The notes: generated by a model not told the origin, from the letters alone. A stretch of 64,000 nt of DNA from Bacteroidota bacterium (GCA_028876495.1 JAGWRO010000018.1:62001-126000); one strand, 5' to 3'. Positions 1 to 10,204 are shown, counted from the first letter of the stretch. A program made the numbers and translations.

Positions 1-138
1 GGATCTTTCAGGCTAAACTCGCCGGCCGATTCTTTAAAAAATGTTATCCTTATCGCCAGTTATACCGATCATGGTGTAAAAGATCAGCCCCATCAAAATA
101 TGAAAGGAGAAGACCTGATAATCCTTCACGGAAAATGA
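1..138 (+). CDS. C-terminal end of an unidentified protein (cut by window edge)
   Basis: The reading frame is open from the first base and ends with TGA at 136-138, giving the last 45 residues of a protein whose start lies outside the window. The visible tail (ending GEDLIILHGK) has a beta-rich pattern with the string ASYTDHG. It resembles the C-terminal beta-sandwich tails of some secreted Bacteroidota sugar-metabolism proteins found near DUF1080 and Gfo/Idh/MocA genes, but this is an impression and no family can be assigned. It points the same way as the DUF1080 gene further on, with a small gene on the other strand in between. Confidence 0.5.
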   Translation, partial: GSFRLNSPADSLKNVILIASYTDHGVKDQPHQNMKGEDLIILHGK

Positions 139-219
139 GGTCAAAACATTAAAATGCATTTGCAATTACCCATAACCGCTATAATACGCTTACAAAGTAA
201 TCCGGCTGTTTTGTTTTCA

Positions 220-474
220 TCAATACTGGTTGTACTGATCGTGGCCATGTTGCTTAACTAATTTATTATAGATCCCGAAAAGTAAAAAAGGGGCTGCCCA
301 CTGGCCAAAAAATAAACTTTTGTTTTTACTACCGGCTATTTTAAAACCTGCAGAAACGGCCATGGATCCTATAGCTGCCCATAAGAAAACATCTGAAGGG
401 ATTTTAGCAGTTTCACTTTCAATTCTTTTTGCAAGCCGGCCTTCGCGGAGTTCGGGGTTAATTAATTGTTCCAT
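220..474 (-). CDS. Small hypothetical membrane protein, 84 aa
   Basis: The family is not recognised. The start is an ATG followed by a polar N-terminus (MEQLINPELREGRLAKRIE). Two short hydrophobic stretches follow, at about residues 28-45 (PSDVFLWAAIGSMAVSAGF) and 55-70 (FFGQWAAPFLLFGIYNKL), joined by a basic loop, then a polar His/Gln-rich tail. This suggests a two-span inner-membrane hairpin protein. It is divergent from the DUF1080 gene, with 224 bases between the two starts that should hold both promoters. The composition and hydrophobic pattern look like a real gene rather than a shadow, but no function can be given. Confidence 0.6.
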   Translation of the reverse strand: MEQLINPELREGRLAKRIESETAKIPSDVFLWAAIGSMAVSAGFKIAGSKNKSLFFGQWAAPFLLFGIYNKLVKQHGHDQYNQY

Positions 475-698
475 AAATGGTGTTTTATTTTTTGCATAAC
501 AAACTCAAATTTCATGCCCCGAAAGGAATTCTTTTTTTCTTTTTGCAAATAATTTTACATTTGATTTACGTAAAAGCTTGGTGGGGAAAATTTATATCTG
601 CTTTGGAAATACGTTTTTTCTTCCAGTAAATCCATTATCTGTCACATTTAAAACGAGCTTTTACAAAGTTATTAATGCTCACTTAAAAAACGAAAAAC

Positions 699-1478
699 AT
701 GCCTAAAAAAATCATTCCTGTTTTAACTGCTTTTGCAGTTCTTTTTTTATTTTTCTCTTATCAAAAAGTTTTTGCCCAGCAAGAAAACACGTTAACAGCC
801 CAGGAAAAGACAGATGGCTGGCAGCTACTTTTTAATGGTAAAGATCTTAGTGGCTGGCATTCTTATTTGGAAAAAGAACCGGGAAAAGCATGGCAGGTTC
901 ACGATGGGGCTATTGTGCTTGACAAAAATTCAAAAAGTGTTTATAAAGATTTTGCGGATTTGGTAACTAACGATGAATATGAAAATTTCGATCTTAAATT
1001 GGAATGGAAAATGGAACCGTGCGCCAACAGCGGCGTTATGTTTTATGTGAATGAATCCCCCCAATATAAAAATACTTATGAAACAGGCCCGGAAATGCAA
1101 ATTACCGATTTGTCCTGCCTTTATACTTCTAACCATAGCGAGATTAGCGATAGCCGGATCAACATGCATCGGGCCGGCGATCTGTATGACCTGGTTCCTG
1201 CGGATACAGAATGGGTGAAACCTGCCCCGGAATGGAATACCTATGAGATTATTGCGAACAATGGTCATGTGCAATTTTTTCAAAACGGGCATAAGGTGGT
1301 TGATACCCGTTTCTGGGATTATCAATGGTGGAAAAAAATTTCCCGTACCAAGTTTCACCAATGGAAAGATTTTGGAACCTTTAGGAAAGGCCATATTTCT
1401 ATACAAGGTACAGAGGATGGTAAATTATGGTTCCGCAACATCAAAATAAAGAAATTCAGATTTGGTCCTTCCAGCTAA
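699..1478 (+). CDS. Secreted DUF1080 / 3-keto-disaccharide hydrolase-like protein
   Basis: 259 aa. A signal peptide ends near FAQQ (about residue 27), so the protein is exported. The body is a DUF1080 domain, a concanavalin-like beta-sandwich family now often called 3-keto-disaccharide hydrolase. The hallmark opening LLFNGKDLSGWHSY lies near residues 43-56, followed by NYEFENFDLKLEW-like and NSGVMFYV-like strands and the C-terminal ISIQGTEDGKLWFRNIKIKK strand. It lies 76 bases before a Tat-exported Gfo/Idh/MocA oxidoreductase. That pairing is common in Bacteroidota and fits oxidation of a sugar to a 3-keto form followed by hydrolysis. The family is clear; the substrate is not. Confidence 0.85.
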   Translation: MPKKIIPVLTAFAVLFLFFSYQKVFAQQENTLTAQEKTDGWQLLFNGKDLSGWHSYLEKEPGKAWQVHDGAIVLDKNSKSVYKDFADLVTNDEYENFDLKLEWKMEPCANSGVMFYVNESPQYKNTYETGPEMQITDLSCLYTSNHSEISDSRINMHRAGDLYDLVPADTEWVKPAPEWNTYEIIANNGHVQFFQNGHKVVDTRFWDYQWWKKISRTKFHQWKDFGTFRKGHISIQGTEDGKLWFRNIKIKKFRFGPSS

Positions 1479-1554
1479 ATTTTATTATTCAGTTTTTAAG
1501 CAAGCTGGTTAAACTTACAAAGTTGTCTTCGTTAATTCTAAAATTTAAATTGTT

Positions 1555-3099
1555 ATGAAAAAAAATATGGGGAGGCGGGAGTTTATAAAAGATACGGCTT
1601 TGACTGCCGCAGCATTTTCTATTGTACCGAGTCATGTATTAGGCGGGAAGCGGCATGTAGCTCCAAGTGATAAATTATATATTGCCTGCGTGGGATGTGG
1701 CGGTGAAGCGCAAAATGATATTGAGCATTATGCTTATGCGCCAAAGAAAAATGCTGTCATTGCTTTTCTTTGTGATGTTGATGATGTAAGATCTGCTGAA
1801 ACGCGCAAGAATTTTCCTAAAGCTCCCTATTATCATGATTGGAGGGAAATGTTCGATAAGGAACACAAAAATTTTGATGCGGTTACTGTGGCTATTCCTG
1901 ATCATAATCATGCAATTGTTGGTCTTAATGCCATGCAATTAAATAAGCATTTATACCTGCAAAAACCCTTAACCCATGATATTTATGAAGCTCGTGTGCT
2001 TACCCAGGCTGCTGAAAAATATAAAGTAGTAACCCAAATGGGAAACCAGGGAGCGTCATTCGACGGAATGAGAACCTTAAAAGAATGGTTTGATGCGGGC
2101 CTGATCGGGGATATCGAGAAAGTATATAACTGGACCAATCGTCCTGTTTGGCCGCAGGGAATTCCGTGGCCGGATAAAACTGCCAAAGTTCCGGACACTT
2201 TAAAGTGGGATTTGTGGCTGGGAACTGCGCCTCAGACAGAATATATAGACAATCTTGTACCGTTCAATTGGCGCGGCTGGTGGCGGTTTGGAACAGGAGC
2301 TTTGGGAGATATGGGCTGCCATATCATAGGGCCGTCATTTAAATTGTTAGGATTAGGATATCCCACTGAGGTAACGTGTGAAGCGAGTGTAGCGTATTCA
2401 GGCATATTCAAAGAAGAGGATGATCCTATGAGTATTCCCGCCGCCAGCAGACTTCGTTACACATTTAAACGACCGGATGGAGGAGAATTGAAACTTTATT
2501 GGATGGATGGGGGGCTGGTACCTGAACGGCCGGATGAATTAGACCCGGATGTTAATATGAATGATGCATTGGCCGGTGTTCCCAAATTAGGTGATTATGA
2601 AGGAGGGACTTTATTTATTGGAAAGAGGGGGAAAATATCCTGCGGTTGGGGAGGACGTAATCCAAGATTACTGCCGCTTTCTTTAAACAACGAAGTTGAT
2701 GTACCCGAAAAATATCCGCGTGTTCAGGGATCAGCAAATGGTCACTGGTGGCAATGGGTGGATGCGGCTATTGCAGGCTATCATAACGATTATGAGGGAA
2801 ATGCTGCACTTCCGGTACTGGGCAAGAAAAAAGCATATGTGGATTCTCCCTTTGAGGATTATGCGGGTCCACTTACAGAAACAGTGTTGATGGGTAATCT
2901 TTTATTACGAAGCTTTGGGCTTCGTGTAAAAACAAAAAGGCTCGACCCGGTTTATGGAGAGGTAGAAGATATTACAACTCCCGGTCGATATATCGCGTAT
3001 AAATGGGATGGAGCAAATATGCGTATCACCAACTTTGAGCCCGCTAATCAATTTGTCAAGAGAGAGTACAGGCAGGGTTGGGGAGAATTAAAATTGTAA
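1555..3099 (+). CDS. Gfo/Idh/MocA family oxidoreductase with Tat-type leader
   Basis: 514 aa. The N-terminus carries a twin-arginine motif (R7-R8 in GRREFIKD) and a hydrophobic stretch (TALTAAAFSIVPSHVLGG), so the protein is probably exported folded with its NAD(P) cofactor. A Rossmann region follows, with the nucleotide-binding turn CVGCGGEAQ near residues 45-53. The Gfo/Idh/MocA dinucleotide-binding features DAVTVAIPDHNHA and YLQKPLTHD (the catalytic Lys-Pro step) lie in the next 90 residues. The C-terminal half is the substrate domain. It directly follows the DUF1080 gene on the same strand. Known members oxidise sugars, often at C3, or inositols; the exact substrate is unknown. Confidence 0.88.
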   Translation: MKKNMGRREFIKDTALTAAAFSIVPSHVLGGKRHVAPSDKLYIACVGCGGEAQNDIEHYAYAPKKNAVIAFLCDVDDVRSAETRKNFPKAPYYHDWREMFDKEHKNFDAVTVAIPDHNHAIVGLNAMQLNKHLYLQKPLTHDIYEARVLTQAAEKYKVVTQMGNQGASFDGMRTLKEWFDAGLIGDIEKVYNWTNRPVWPQGIPWPDKTAKVPDTLKWDLWLGTAPQTEYIDNLVPFNWRGWWRFGTGALGDMGCHIIGPSFKLLGLGYPTEVTCEASVAYSGIFKEEDDPMSIPAASRLRYTFKRPDGGELKLYWMDGGLVPERPDELDPDVNMNDALAGVPKLGDYEGGTLFIGKRGKISCGWGGRNPRLLPLSLNNEVDVPEKYPRVQGSANGHWWQWVDAAIAGYHNDYEGNAALPVLGKKKAYVDSPFEDYAGPLTETVLMGNLLLRSFGLRVKTKRLDPVYGEVEDITTPGRYIAYKWDGANMRITNFEPANQFVKREYRQGWGELKL

Positions 3100-3205
3100 G
3101 TATTTGTTCGATTACTGCCTTTCTTTTGATTAAGCCAATCAAAGTCCCGCATTGACTTTTGCGATTATATTTTAGTCATTTTTAAACACTGTAGCATTAC
3201 ACTAA

Positions 3206-3213
3206 TAATTTTG
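3206..3213 (+). promoter_or_regulatory. Possible -7 element for the histidine kinase
   Basis: TAATTTTG matches the Bacteroidota -7 consensus TAnnTTTG and lies 46 bases before the kinase ATG. No TTG (-33 element) was found at the expected 17-23 base spacing, so this is weak. Confidence 0.3.
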
Positions 3214-3259
3214 TTTACTTTTATTTCAAAGCATAGATAATTTTTATTTTCAGGGATTA

Positions 3260-5236
3260 ATGACAAATTCAAAAAAGGGGGGGCTTCCAAAAAAAGTTGA
3301 TTCTTTTCTTTCGGGCGGAGGAGAAATGGGAGATATTATACGGGAGATGGATTGGAGAAAAACGCCATTGGGCGATCCCAAAAACTGGCCGCTTTCCTTG
3401 CGTACCATGGTATCTGTAATGCTTGATAATCCTTTTGGGATGTACATTGCATGGGGAAAAGAATATACTCAAATCTACAATGACGGCTTTCGGCCTATAC
3501 TTGGATCGGCAAAACATCCAAAGGCTTTAGGAATAAGTTCTGCCGTTACCTTCAAGGAAATATGGAATATCATCGGCCCGATGTTCGAAAAGGTAATGAA
3601 GGGGCATTCTTTTCGCGAAACTGATTTCAAGGTCCCGCTCAACAGAAATGGTTTTACAGAAGAATGTTATTTCGACTTTTCATGCAGTCCTATCAGAAAT
3701 GAAGATGGGAAAACTGGCGGAATATTGGTTACCATAATTGAAACTACCGGTAAAAATAAAGCAGAAGATGAACTGAAAGATTTAAAAGAACGAAAACTAG
3801 CCTTAGAAGCTTTAAAAGAAAGTGAAGAAAGATTCCGAACCCTGGCAGATAATATTTCTCAACTGGCCTGGATGACTGATGAAACAGGATGGATTTTTTG
3901 GTATAACAAGCGTTGGTTTGAATATACCGGTACTACCATTGAGGAAATGGAAGGCTGGGGTTGGAAAAAAGTACATCATCCGGATTATTTAGAAGCAGTT
4001 GAGAAGAAATTCAGGAAGATGATTGAAAAAGGCGAAGTTTGGGAAGACACATTTCCACTACGTGCTTCAGATGGGAGTTATCGCTGGTTTCTTTCGAGAG
4101 CGATTCCTATCAAAAACGAAAATGGGCAAGTGATTTGCTGGTTTGGGACCAATACCGATATTACTGAAATAATAAGGGTTGAACAGGAACTTAAAGAAAG
4201 TGAAACGCGGTTTCGGATGTTTGCCGATTCAATGCCACAAATTGTTTGGGCAGCAAATGCGAATGGAAAGCTCACTTACATTAATAAGGCTTTTTACAGC
4301 TACAGCGGCTTAAGTGCTTCTGACAATATCAATCAAGAATGGATTGAAATAATTCATCCTGAAGATAGAGAAGAAAGTATCCAGGAATGGAACGAGTGCA
4401 TAAAGAGCGGAAGGGAATTTAATTTAGAACACCGTTTTCGTATCCGTGATGGCCATTATCGTTGGCAATTAAGCAGAGCTGTTCCTCTCAAAGATGCAAA
4501 TGGAAATATTGAGTCCTGGGTAGGAACCAGTACTGATATCCAGCAAATAAAAGAACTTGATCTGCAAAAAGATCATTTTATCAGTATAGCCAGCCATGAA
4601 TTAAAAACACCTATCACTTCCATCAAAGGATATATACAAATACTTTTAAGTACCTATAATGAATCGAAAGATGAGTTTCTCAAGAAATCGCTTGCAGCAG
4701 TAGACAAACAAATTATTAAACTTACGAACCTGATCTCTGATTTATTGGACCTCTCAAAACTGAAACTGGGCAATTTACATCTCGTAAAGGAATCGTTTAA
4801 TATGAATGAACTGATTGAAGAAGTAGTTGAAGAAATCAGGTTGATAAATAAGGATTACCAAATTGAAGTTACTTTTAAAACCAATGCAAATATTTTTGCA
4901 GATAGGGAAAGGGTTGCGCAAGTAATCATCAATTTCCTGACCAATGCGATCAAATATTCCCCGAGGAATAAACTAATACAGGTAAAGAGCTTTTTAAAAG
5001 AAAATCATATGACTGTGCTGGTAAAAGATCAAGGCATTGGAATTAATAAGAAGAGCCAGGAAAAAATATTTGAACGCTTTTACAGGGTAGAAGGAAAGAA
5101 TGAAGAAACCTACCCAGGGTTTGGTATTGGGTTATTTATTTCATCTGAAATTATTCGCCGCCATAATGGGGAAATTGGAGTAAAAAGCTTACCAGGCAAG
5201 GGTTCACAATTTCACTTTAGTCTTCCGATAGATTAG
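3260..5236 (+). CDS. Multi-PAS sensor histidine kinase
   Basis: 658 aa, no signal peptide and no clear membrane span, so probably a cytoplasmic sensor. An N-terminal PAS/GAF-like domain covers about residues 25-170, starting with a motif (WRKTPLGDPKNWP) typical of Bacteroidota PAS kinases. Two PAS-PAC units follow, at about 190-310 and 315-430, each with the WxT/TDIT and GxYRW signatures. The HisKA domain has the H-box ASHELKTPITS with His446. The HATPase has the N-box (VIINFLTNAIKYS), G1 (VKDQGIGI), F (IFERFYR) and G2 (GFGIGLFIS) motifs, all intact. There is no receiver domain and no response regulator next to it, so it is an orphan. The 270 bases after it are AT-rich and hold no gene before the SusC start. 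Confidence 0.92.
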   Translation: MTNSKKGGLPKKVDSFLSGGGEMGDIIREMDWRKTPLGDPKNWPLSLRTMVSVMLDNPFGMYIAWGKEYTQIYNDGFRPILGSAKHPKALGISSAVTFKEIWNIIGPMFEKVMKGHSFRETDFKVPLNRNGFTEECYFDFSCSPIRNEDGKTGGILVTIIETTGKNKAEDELKDLKERKLALEALKESEERFRTLADNISQLAWMTDETGWIFWYNKRWFEYTGTTIEEMEGWGWKKVHHPDYLEAVEKKFRKMIEKGEVWEDTFPLRASDGSYRWFLSRAIPIKNENGQVICWFGTNTDITEIIRVEQELKESETRFRMFADSMPQIVWAANANGKLTYINKAFYSYSGLSASDNINQEWIEIIHPEDREESIQEWNECIKSGREFNLEHRFRIRDGHYRWQLSRAVPLKDANGNIESWVGTSTDIQQIKELDLQKDHFISIASHELKTPITSIKGYIQILLSTYNESKDEFLKKSLAAVDKQIIKLTNLISDLLDLSKLKLGNLHLVKESFNMNELIEEVVEEIRLINKDYQIEVTFKTNANIFADRERVAQVIINFLTNAIKYSPRNKLIQVKSFLKENHMTVLVKDQGIGINKKSQEKIFERFYRVEGKNEETYPGFGIGLFISSEIIRRHNGEIGVKSLPGKGSQFHFSLPID

Positions 5237-5507
5237 CTATTATATGGATCTAATGCGGTGCGATTATAGTAAACCAACCAAAAACAAAGATTTGTATTTA
5301 TTTATAAAGATAAACTCTGTTAGATATCAGTATCAGGAAGAATAGATAAAATTATTTATAGTTTATTACTTATCAGCAAAATTAATATTTGTCATTTTTT
5401 GGTCTAAAATGGTTTATTTTTATTTTTTTTTGGTATTTGTTTAACAAAGTGTTTATTTTACACTTTAATTAAATGTCTCTTTAACTTAATTACTTAATTA
5501 CTTGATT

Positions 5508-8500
5508 ATGGGAAAAAAACTTCTCCTCAACGGACTATTTTTGTTCTGTTGTTTCTTTTCAACCATGGCCCAACAAAAAACGGTAACCGGTAAGGTTACT
5601 TCAACTGATGGTACGCCTTTGGTCGGAGCCACTGTTTTAATTGTCGGCCACAAATCGGGGGTAACAACCGGTGCTGACGGAACCTTTTCGATTTCAGTTC
5701 CTCAAAATGCTAAGCAATTGCAAATTAGTTATGTAGGTTCAGAAACTAAAACAGTAAATATTGCATCTACGTCCAATGTTACTGTTTCGCTTGCAAGCAC
5801 TGCTACCAATCTTACAGACGTAGTAGTAGTTGGTTATGGAACGGTAAGGAAAAAAGATGCTACCGGTTCTGTATCTCAACTAAATTCCAAAGACTTTAAT
5901 AAAGGTGTTATCGCAACACCCAATCAACTTTTACAGGGCAGAACAGCTGGTGTAAATGTTACACCTGCAAGTGGTGAACCAGGGTCTGCTGCAACCATTA
6001 CCATTCGTGGTACTGCATCTATTCGTGACCAAGGTCCTTTATATGTTGTGGATGGTGTTCCTATTAGCCCCGGCGGAACATTGGCAACACAAAGTGGTGT
6101 AGAAGGGAGTTCAACTCCAAGAGATCCATTGTCATTTTTAAATCCGAATGATATTGCCAGTATCACTGTGTTAAAAGATGCTTCTTCTGCTGCTATCTAT
6201 GGTTCACGTGGCGCAAACGGTGTAATTCTTATAACTACCAAAAGTGGCGCAAGTGGAAAAGGTGAACTGACCTTTGGTGCAAGTACAGGAATTTCTACAA
6301 CTGCAAGCAGGTATGATCTGTTGAATTCACAGGACTTTTTGCTGGCTGTAAAGAAAGCAAACATTGATGCCGGCACAAGTCCTGCAGATGCAACCCAGGC
6401 TGTATTAAATGTAGATAAAGGTTATAATACTAACTGGCAGGATCAAATTTTCAGAACAGGTTTAACCCAGAACTATAATTTAGCATGGGGTATTTCAAGA
6501 AAATCGACCCGTTTAAGATTAAGCGGTTCTTATGATGACATCCAGGGAATTGTAAAATCTAGCGGCCTTAAAAGATATACAGGCAGATTAAATCTTACTC
6601 AGAAATTTTTAAATGATAAGTTGAAGTTTGATGTAGACTTCACCTATTCTAACGTAAAAGATACTTACGCTCCACTAACTAACAATGCAGGATACCAGGG
6701 TAGTTTAATGGGTGCAGCAATCACCTTCAATCCTACCTATCCTATCTATAATCCTGATGGCTCTTTTTATGATCCTCTTGATGGTAACCGTAACCCCACA
6801 GAAATGCTGACTTATTTTTCTGATAAGGATAACAACAACCGCGTTCTGGGAAATATTAGCGGATCTTACACCATTATTCCCGGACTTGTTTATAAGGCTA
6901 CCTTTGGTTACGATGACGCTACCAGCGAAAGACTTTCTTTTGCTGATCCAAGACTTAGCTCTAATGCCTTTGGTGGAACCACTAATGTTTTTGGAAAGGA
7001 TCTTTCCAACCCGATTCAGGGTAATGGAAGAGGCGTTAAGCAAAATTTAGACTTAAAATCATTATTGGTAGAACATACTTTAACTTATGATAAGTCTTTC
7101 ACCAACCAGGATTTAAATGCTGTAGTTGGTTATTCATACCAAAGTACTGAGTCAAATTATAAGGGTAGAGTTGGATGGGGCTTAAATACACCAGTAACAG
7201 CTCCTACAGATGTATTCCCGAAAAATTTCGGCCAGTTTACCAATTATTACGACTATATGCCCGACTATTACAAATATGAACTTCAATCTTATTTTGGCAG
7301 GGTTAATTATACTTTGTATGATAAATACCTGTTAACTGCAACTATGCGTATAGATGGTTCCTCTAAATTTGGTATCAACAATAAATATGGATATTTTCCG
7401 GCTTTTGCAGCAAAATGGAAATTATTAAAAGAAAAGTTCGCTGCTAAAGCATTGGGAAATATTTTCAGTGAATTGTCTATCAGAGGAAACTATGGTTTAT
7501 TGGGAAGTTCAGAAGGTATTGGTGCTTATGATGCTATCGATCTTACACAAACTTATATTGGTAACTCAGGAAGCAATGAAACCCAATTGGTACACCAGGG
7601 TAATAAGAATTTAAAATGGGAGCAATCAGCCACTACCGGCGTAGGGCTTGATTTTGCTACACTCAATAACAGGCTTTCTGGTACATTTGATTATTTCTAT
7701 ACTAAAAGAAAAGACCTTTTGTTTTATGCCCCAACTCCCGGAGGATTCTCTGCTCAGGCTTTTTATTGGGTAAATCTTCCCGGGTATGTAATTAATAAGG
7801 GTACAGAATTTAGTCTGAATTACCAGGCTATTAGAGGAAAGAACTTTACCTGGACTGTTAATTACAATATGACCTTTGTACATAATGAAGTACAGAATTT
7901 TAATGTGGTAGTAAATACCGGTGCTGTTCATGGTCAGGGTTTATCAGGTGCTTACGCTCAAACCTTTGCAAATGGATATCCTTTGTTTACCTGGAAAATG
8001 CCAACCTTCCTTGGGTTTGACGGAAACGGTGATGCTCGTTATGCAAATGGAGGTAAGGATGAATTACAAGGAAGCGCATTACCTAAGTTTAATGCAGGTT
8101 TAACCAACAGCTTTACTTTAGGGAGATGGAATGCCAGCATATTTGTAAATACTGTAAGAGGTTTTTATATATATAATAATACTGCAAACGCCCTGTTCCT
8201 TAGAGGAAGTATAAAAACTGCTCATAATGTAACATATGATGTGGCCAGAAGCCCTGAAGATCCTATCAATCCGGGAAGTGTTTCTACCCGTTTCCTTGAA
8301 AAGGGCAATTTTGTGAGAATTTCAAATGCAAGTATCGGTTATACCTTCAACATGAAAAGCAATGTAATTAAAACATTGTCAGTAAGCGCTATCGGTCAAA
8401 ATCTTGCCTTGTTTACCAAGTATTCCGGATTGGATCCTGAAGTAAACATGGATGAAAATATTAATGGTGTTCCTTCTCGTGGTTTTGACTACACAGGTTA

Positions 8501-8546
8501 TCCAAAAGCAAGAACCTATACGCTCAGTGTAAATGTTGGGTTTTAA
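5508..8546 (+). CDS. SusC/RagA-type TonB-linked outer membrane protein (copy 1)
   Basis: 1012 aa from the ATG at 5508; a TTG two codons earlier is in frame but less likely. The signal peptide ends at about TMAQQ (residue 21). A CarboxypepD_reg-like domain covers about 22-105 (VTGKVTSTDGTPLVGATV). The SusC signature DVVVVGYGTVRKKD sits near 112, then the plug (LLQGRTAGVNV, PLYVVDGVPI, LKDASSAAIYGSRGANGVILITTK), then a long beta-barrel ending YTLSVNVGF with the aromatic C-terminal residue expected for outer membrane insertion. It imports large ligands, usually glycans, with TonB energy. It is followed 26 bases later by its SusD partner. No glycoside hydrolase lies directly downstream; the next genes are two VCBS lipoproteins, so the ligand is unclear. 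Confidence 0.95.
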   Translation: MGKKLLLNGLFLFCCFFSTMAQQKTVTGKVTSTDGTPLVGATVLIVGHKSGVTTGADGTFSISVPQNAKQLQISYVGSETKTVNIASTSNVTVSLASTATNLTDVVVVGYGTVRKKDATGSVSQLNSKDFNKGVIATPNQLLQGRTAGVNVTPASGEPGSAATITIRGTASIRDQGPLYVVDGVPISPGGTLATQSGVEGSSTPRDPLSFLNPNDIASITVLKDASSAAIYGSRGANGVILITTKSGASGKGELTFGASTGISTTASRYDLLNSQDFLLAVKKANIDAGTSPADATQAVLNVDKGYNTNWQDQIFRTGLTQNYNLAWGISRKSTRLRLSGSYDDIQGIVKSSGLKRYTGRLNLTQKFLNDKLKFDVDFTYSNVKDTYAPLTNNAGYQGSLMGAAITFNPTYPIYNPDGSFYDPLDGNRNPTEMLTYFSDKDNNNRVLGNISGSYTIIPGLVYKATFGYDDATSERLSFADPRLSSNAFGGTTNVFGKDLSNPIQGNGRGVKQNLDLKSLLVEHTLTYDKSFTNQDLNAVVGYSYQSTESNYKGRVGWGLNTPVTAPTDVFPKNFGQFTNYYDYMPDYYKYELQSYFGRVNYTLYDKYLLTATMRIDGSSKFGINNKYGYFPAFAAKWKLLKEKFAAKALGNIFSELSIRGNYGLLGSSEGIGAYDAIDLTQTYIGNSGSNETQLVHQGNKNLKWEQSATTGVGLDFATLNNRLSGTFDYFYTKRKDLLFYAPTPGGFSAQAFYWVNLPGYVINKGTEFSLNYQAIRGKNFTWTVNYNMTFVHNEVQNFNVVVNTGAVHGQGLSGAYAQTFANGYPLFTWKMPTFLGFDGNGDARYANGGKDELQGSALPKFNAGLTNSFTLGRWNASIFVNTVRGFYIYNNTANALFLRGSIKTAHNVTYDVARSPEDPINPGSVSTRFLEKGNFVRISNASIGYTFNMKSNVIKTLSVSAIGQNLALFTKYSGLDPEVNMDENINGVPSRGFDYTGYPKARTYTLSVNVGF

Positions 8547-8572
8547 TTAATAAAATTTATAAAAACAATAAT

Positions 8573-10147
8573 ATGAAATATTTGAGAAATTATATCGCTC
8601 CTTTTACGATATTCATTGCATTGTGTGTGGCATCCTGTACCAAGCTTGATGTTAAATTAAAAGCACCTAATGCAGAAGCTACCCAAAGTGCCGGGGGAGC
8701 GCCACAACCTTCAGATTTATCTAAAGTGTATGAACAATTGAATCAACTTTTGGGACAAAGCAACTCCTATGCAATGGATGAGCACACTACTGATGAGTTG
8801 ATGGGACCAACCCGTGGAACAGACTGGGACGACTTTGGAACCTGGCGCAAATTACATCTTCATACCTGGGATGCATCGCATAACCAGATCAATGATACCT
8901 GGAATGGCTTAAATGGGGCTCTTTTCCAAACTACTTTGTTAGCCGAATCTACTTCCGCAAGTCCTGCTGATGTAGCCGCTGCAAGATTTTTGCGCGCTTA
9001 TTTTTCTTACATTGTATGTGATCTTTACGGACAGGTACAGCATCGTCCTGCAACAGCTGCTGCCGATGTAATTCCTGATGTGTTTACCCGTTCTGAGGCT
9101 ACTGATTTTATCATCAGTGAATTGGAAGCTGTTATTCCTGTGTTACCAGCTTATAATGGAACCAACCGTGATGTAGCTACAAAAGAAGCAGCAGAATTTC
9201 TTTTGGCTAAAACCTATCTTAATAAAGCAGTTTTCAAACAAGATCCTACCCAACCTGCCGGACCTTTTACTTTTGATGCTGCAGATATGAATAAGGTAAT
9301 TACTTTAGTTGATGCTATAGCCGCTAATCCGAATTTGTCTATCTCCAATAATTATTGGGATAACTTTAGCTGGGAGAACAGTACAAAATCAACTGAAAAT
9401 ATTTTTGTTCGTCCTCACAGTGGTGGTATTAATGTTCAGTGGGCAAGTTGTATGGGCTTTCATTATAACCAGGCTCCAAGTGGATGGAATGGCTTTACTA
9501 CTTTATCTGATTTTTATAACAGTTTTGAAGATGGCGATGTACGCAAAGGAATTGCTCTTCCTGGCTACACCGACCAAATGGGAAGTAATGTAGGGTTCCT
9601 TGTTGGACAGATCAAAGGCCCTCAGGGAGGACATGTTGGTAATCCCATTGTAGATTTAAAGGATAGAAGTGGAAACCCTTTAATATTTACTCCTTATGTT
9701 AGCTTGTTTTTCTCAACAGAATCAATGGGTATTCGTACAGATAAATATCCCTTGGATCCTTCTACCATTAATAGTACAGGTGGTGGAAGCAGTCCTAATG
9801 ATTATGTTTTCTTCCGCTTATCTGATGCGCTTCTGATGAAAGCTGAAGCTATATTAAGAGGGGGAACACCTACAGGTGGGCAAACCGCATTAAGCATTGT
9901 AAACAGCATTCGTGAAAAAAGAGGAGTTGGAGATCTGACTTCAATAGATTTACCTACCTTATTAGCAGAAAGAGGACGCGAACTTTACCTGGAAGGATGG
10001 AGAAGAAATGATATGATCCGTTTTGGGGTATTCAATGATCCTGTTGGACAAAGGCCTACTGCCTCAGATCCTTCAAGAGTTGTTTTCCCTATTCCGAACA
10101 TTGCTCTTTCTTCTAACCCTAATCTTAAACAGAATTTCGGTTATTAA
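8573..10147 (+). CDS. SusD/RagB-family nutrient-binding lipoprotein (copy 1)
   Basis: 524 aa. Signal peptide with a lipobox (VASC, Cys22). The rest has the SusD helical layout: an N-terminal TPR-like region (LSKVYEQLNQLLGQ, RFLRAYFSYIVCDLYG near 140), a central region with SDALLMKAEAILRGG, and the C-terminal motif LLAERGRELYLEGWRRNDMIRFGVF followed by FPIPNIALSSNPNLKQNFGY, which is the typical family ending. It is the surface lid that hands the ligand to the SusC barrel encoded 26 bases upstream. A strong terminator hairpin follows within 26 bases of the stop. Confidence 0.95.
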   Translation: MKYLRNYIAPFTIFIALCVASCTKLDVKLKAPNAEATQSAGGAPQPSDLSKVYEQLNQLLGQSNSYAMDEHTTDELMGPTRGTDWDDFGTWRKLHLHTWDASHNQINDTWNGLNGALFQTTLLAESTSASPADVAAARFLRAYFSYIVCDLYGQVQHRPATAAADVIPDVFTRSEATDFIISELEAVIPVLPAYNGTNRDVATKEAAEFLLAKTYLNKAVFKQDPTQPAGPFTFDAADMNKVITLVDAIAANPNLSISNNYWDNFSWENSTKSTENIFVRPHSGGINVQWASCMGFHYNQAPSGWNGFTTLSDFYNSFEDGDVRKGIALPGYTDQMGSNVGFLVGQIKGPQGGHVGNPIVDLKDRSGNPLIFTPYVSLFFSTESMGIRTDKYPLDPSTINSTGGGSSPNDYVFFRLSDALLMKAEAILRGGTPTGGQTALSIVNSIREKRGVGDLTSIDLPTLLAERGRELYLEGWRRNDMIRFGVFNDPVGQRPTASDPSRVVFPIPNIALSSNPNLKQNFGY

Positions 10148-10172
10148 TTTTAAAGATTTTTTTTAAAAAAAA

Positions 10173-10204
10173 GGCCATCTTTACATGGCCTTTTTTATTT
10201 TTAC
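10173..10204 (+). terminator. Rho-independent terminator after susD copy 1
   Basis: The stem GGCCAT (10173-10178) pairs with ATGGCC (10185-10190) around a six-base loop and is followed by a T-rich run (10191-10204). An A-run before it would let it work on both strands. The T-run ends two bases before the ATG of the next gene, so that gene either depends on read-through or has its promoter inside susD. Confidence 0.85.

Noticed and set aside
556..563. TACATTTG as promoter of the DUF1080 gene
   Set aside because: It matches the -7 element but no TTG is found at the right spacing and it lies 136 bases from the ATG.
930..1406. 158-codon ORF on the minus strand inside the DUF1080 gene
   Set aside because: It lies fully inside a clear family gene on the other strand and its translation has no signal peptide or domain pattern; a shadow.
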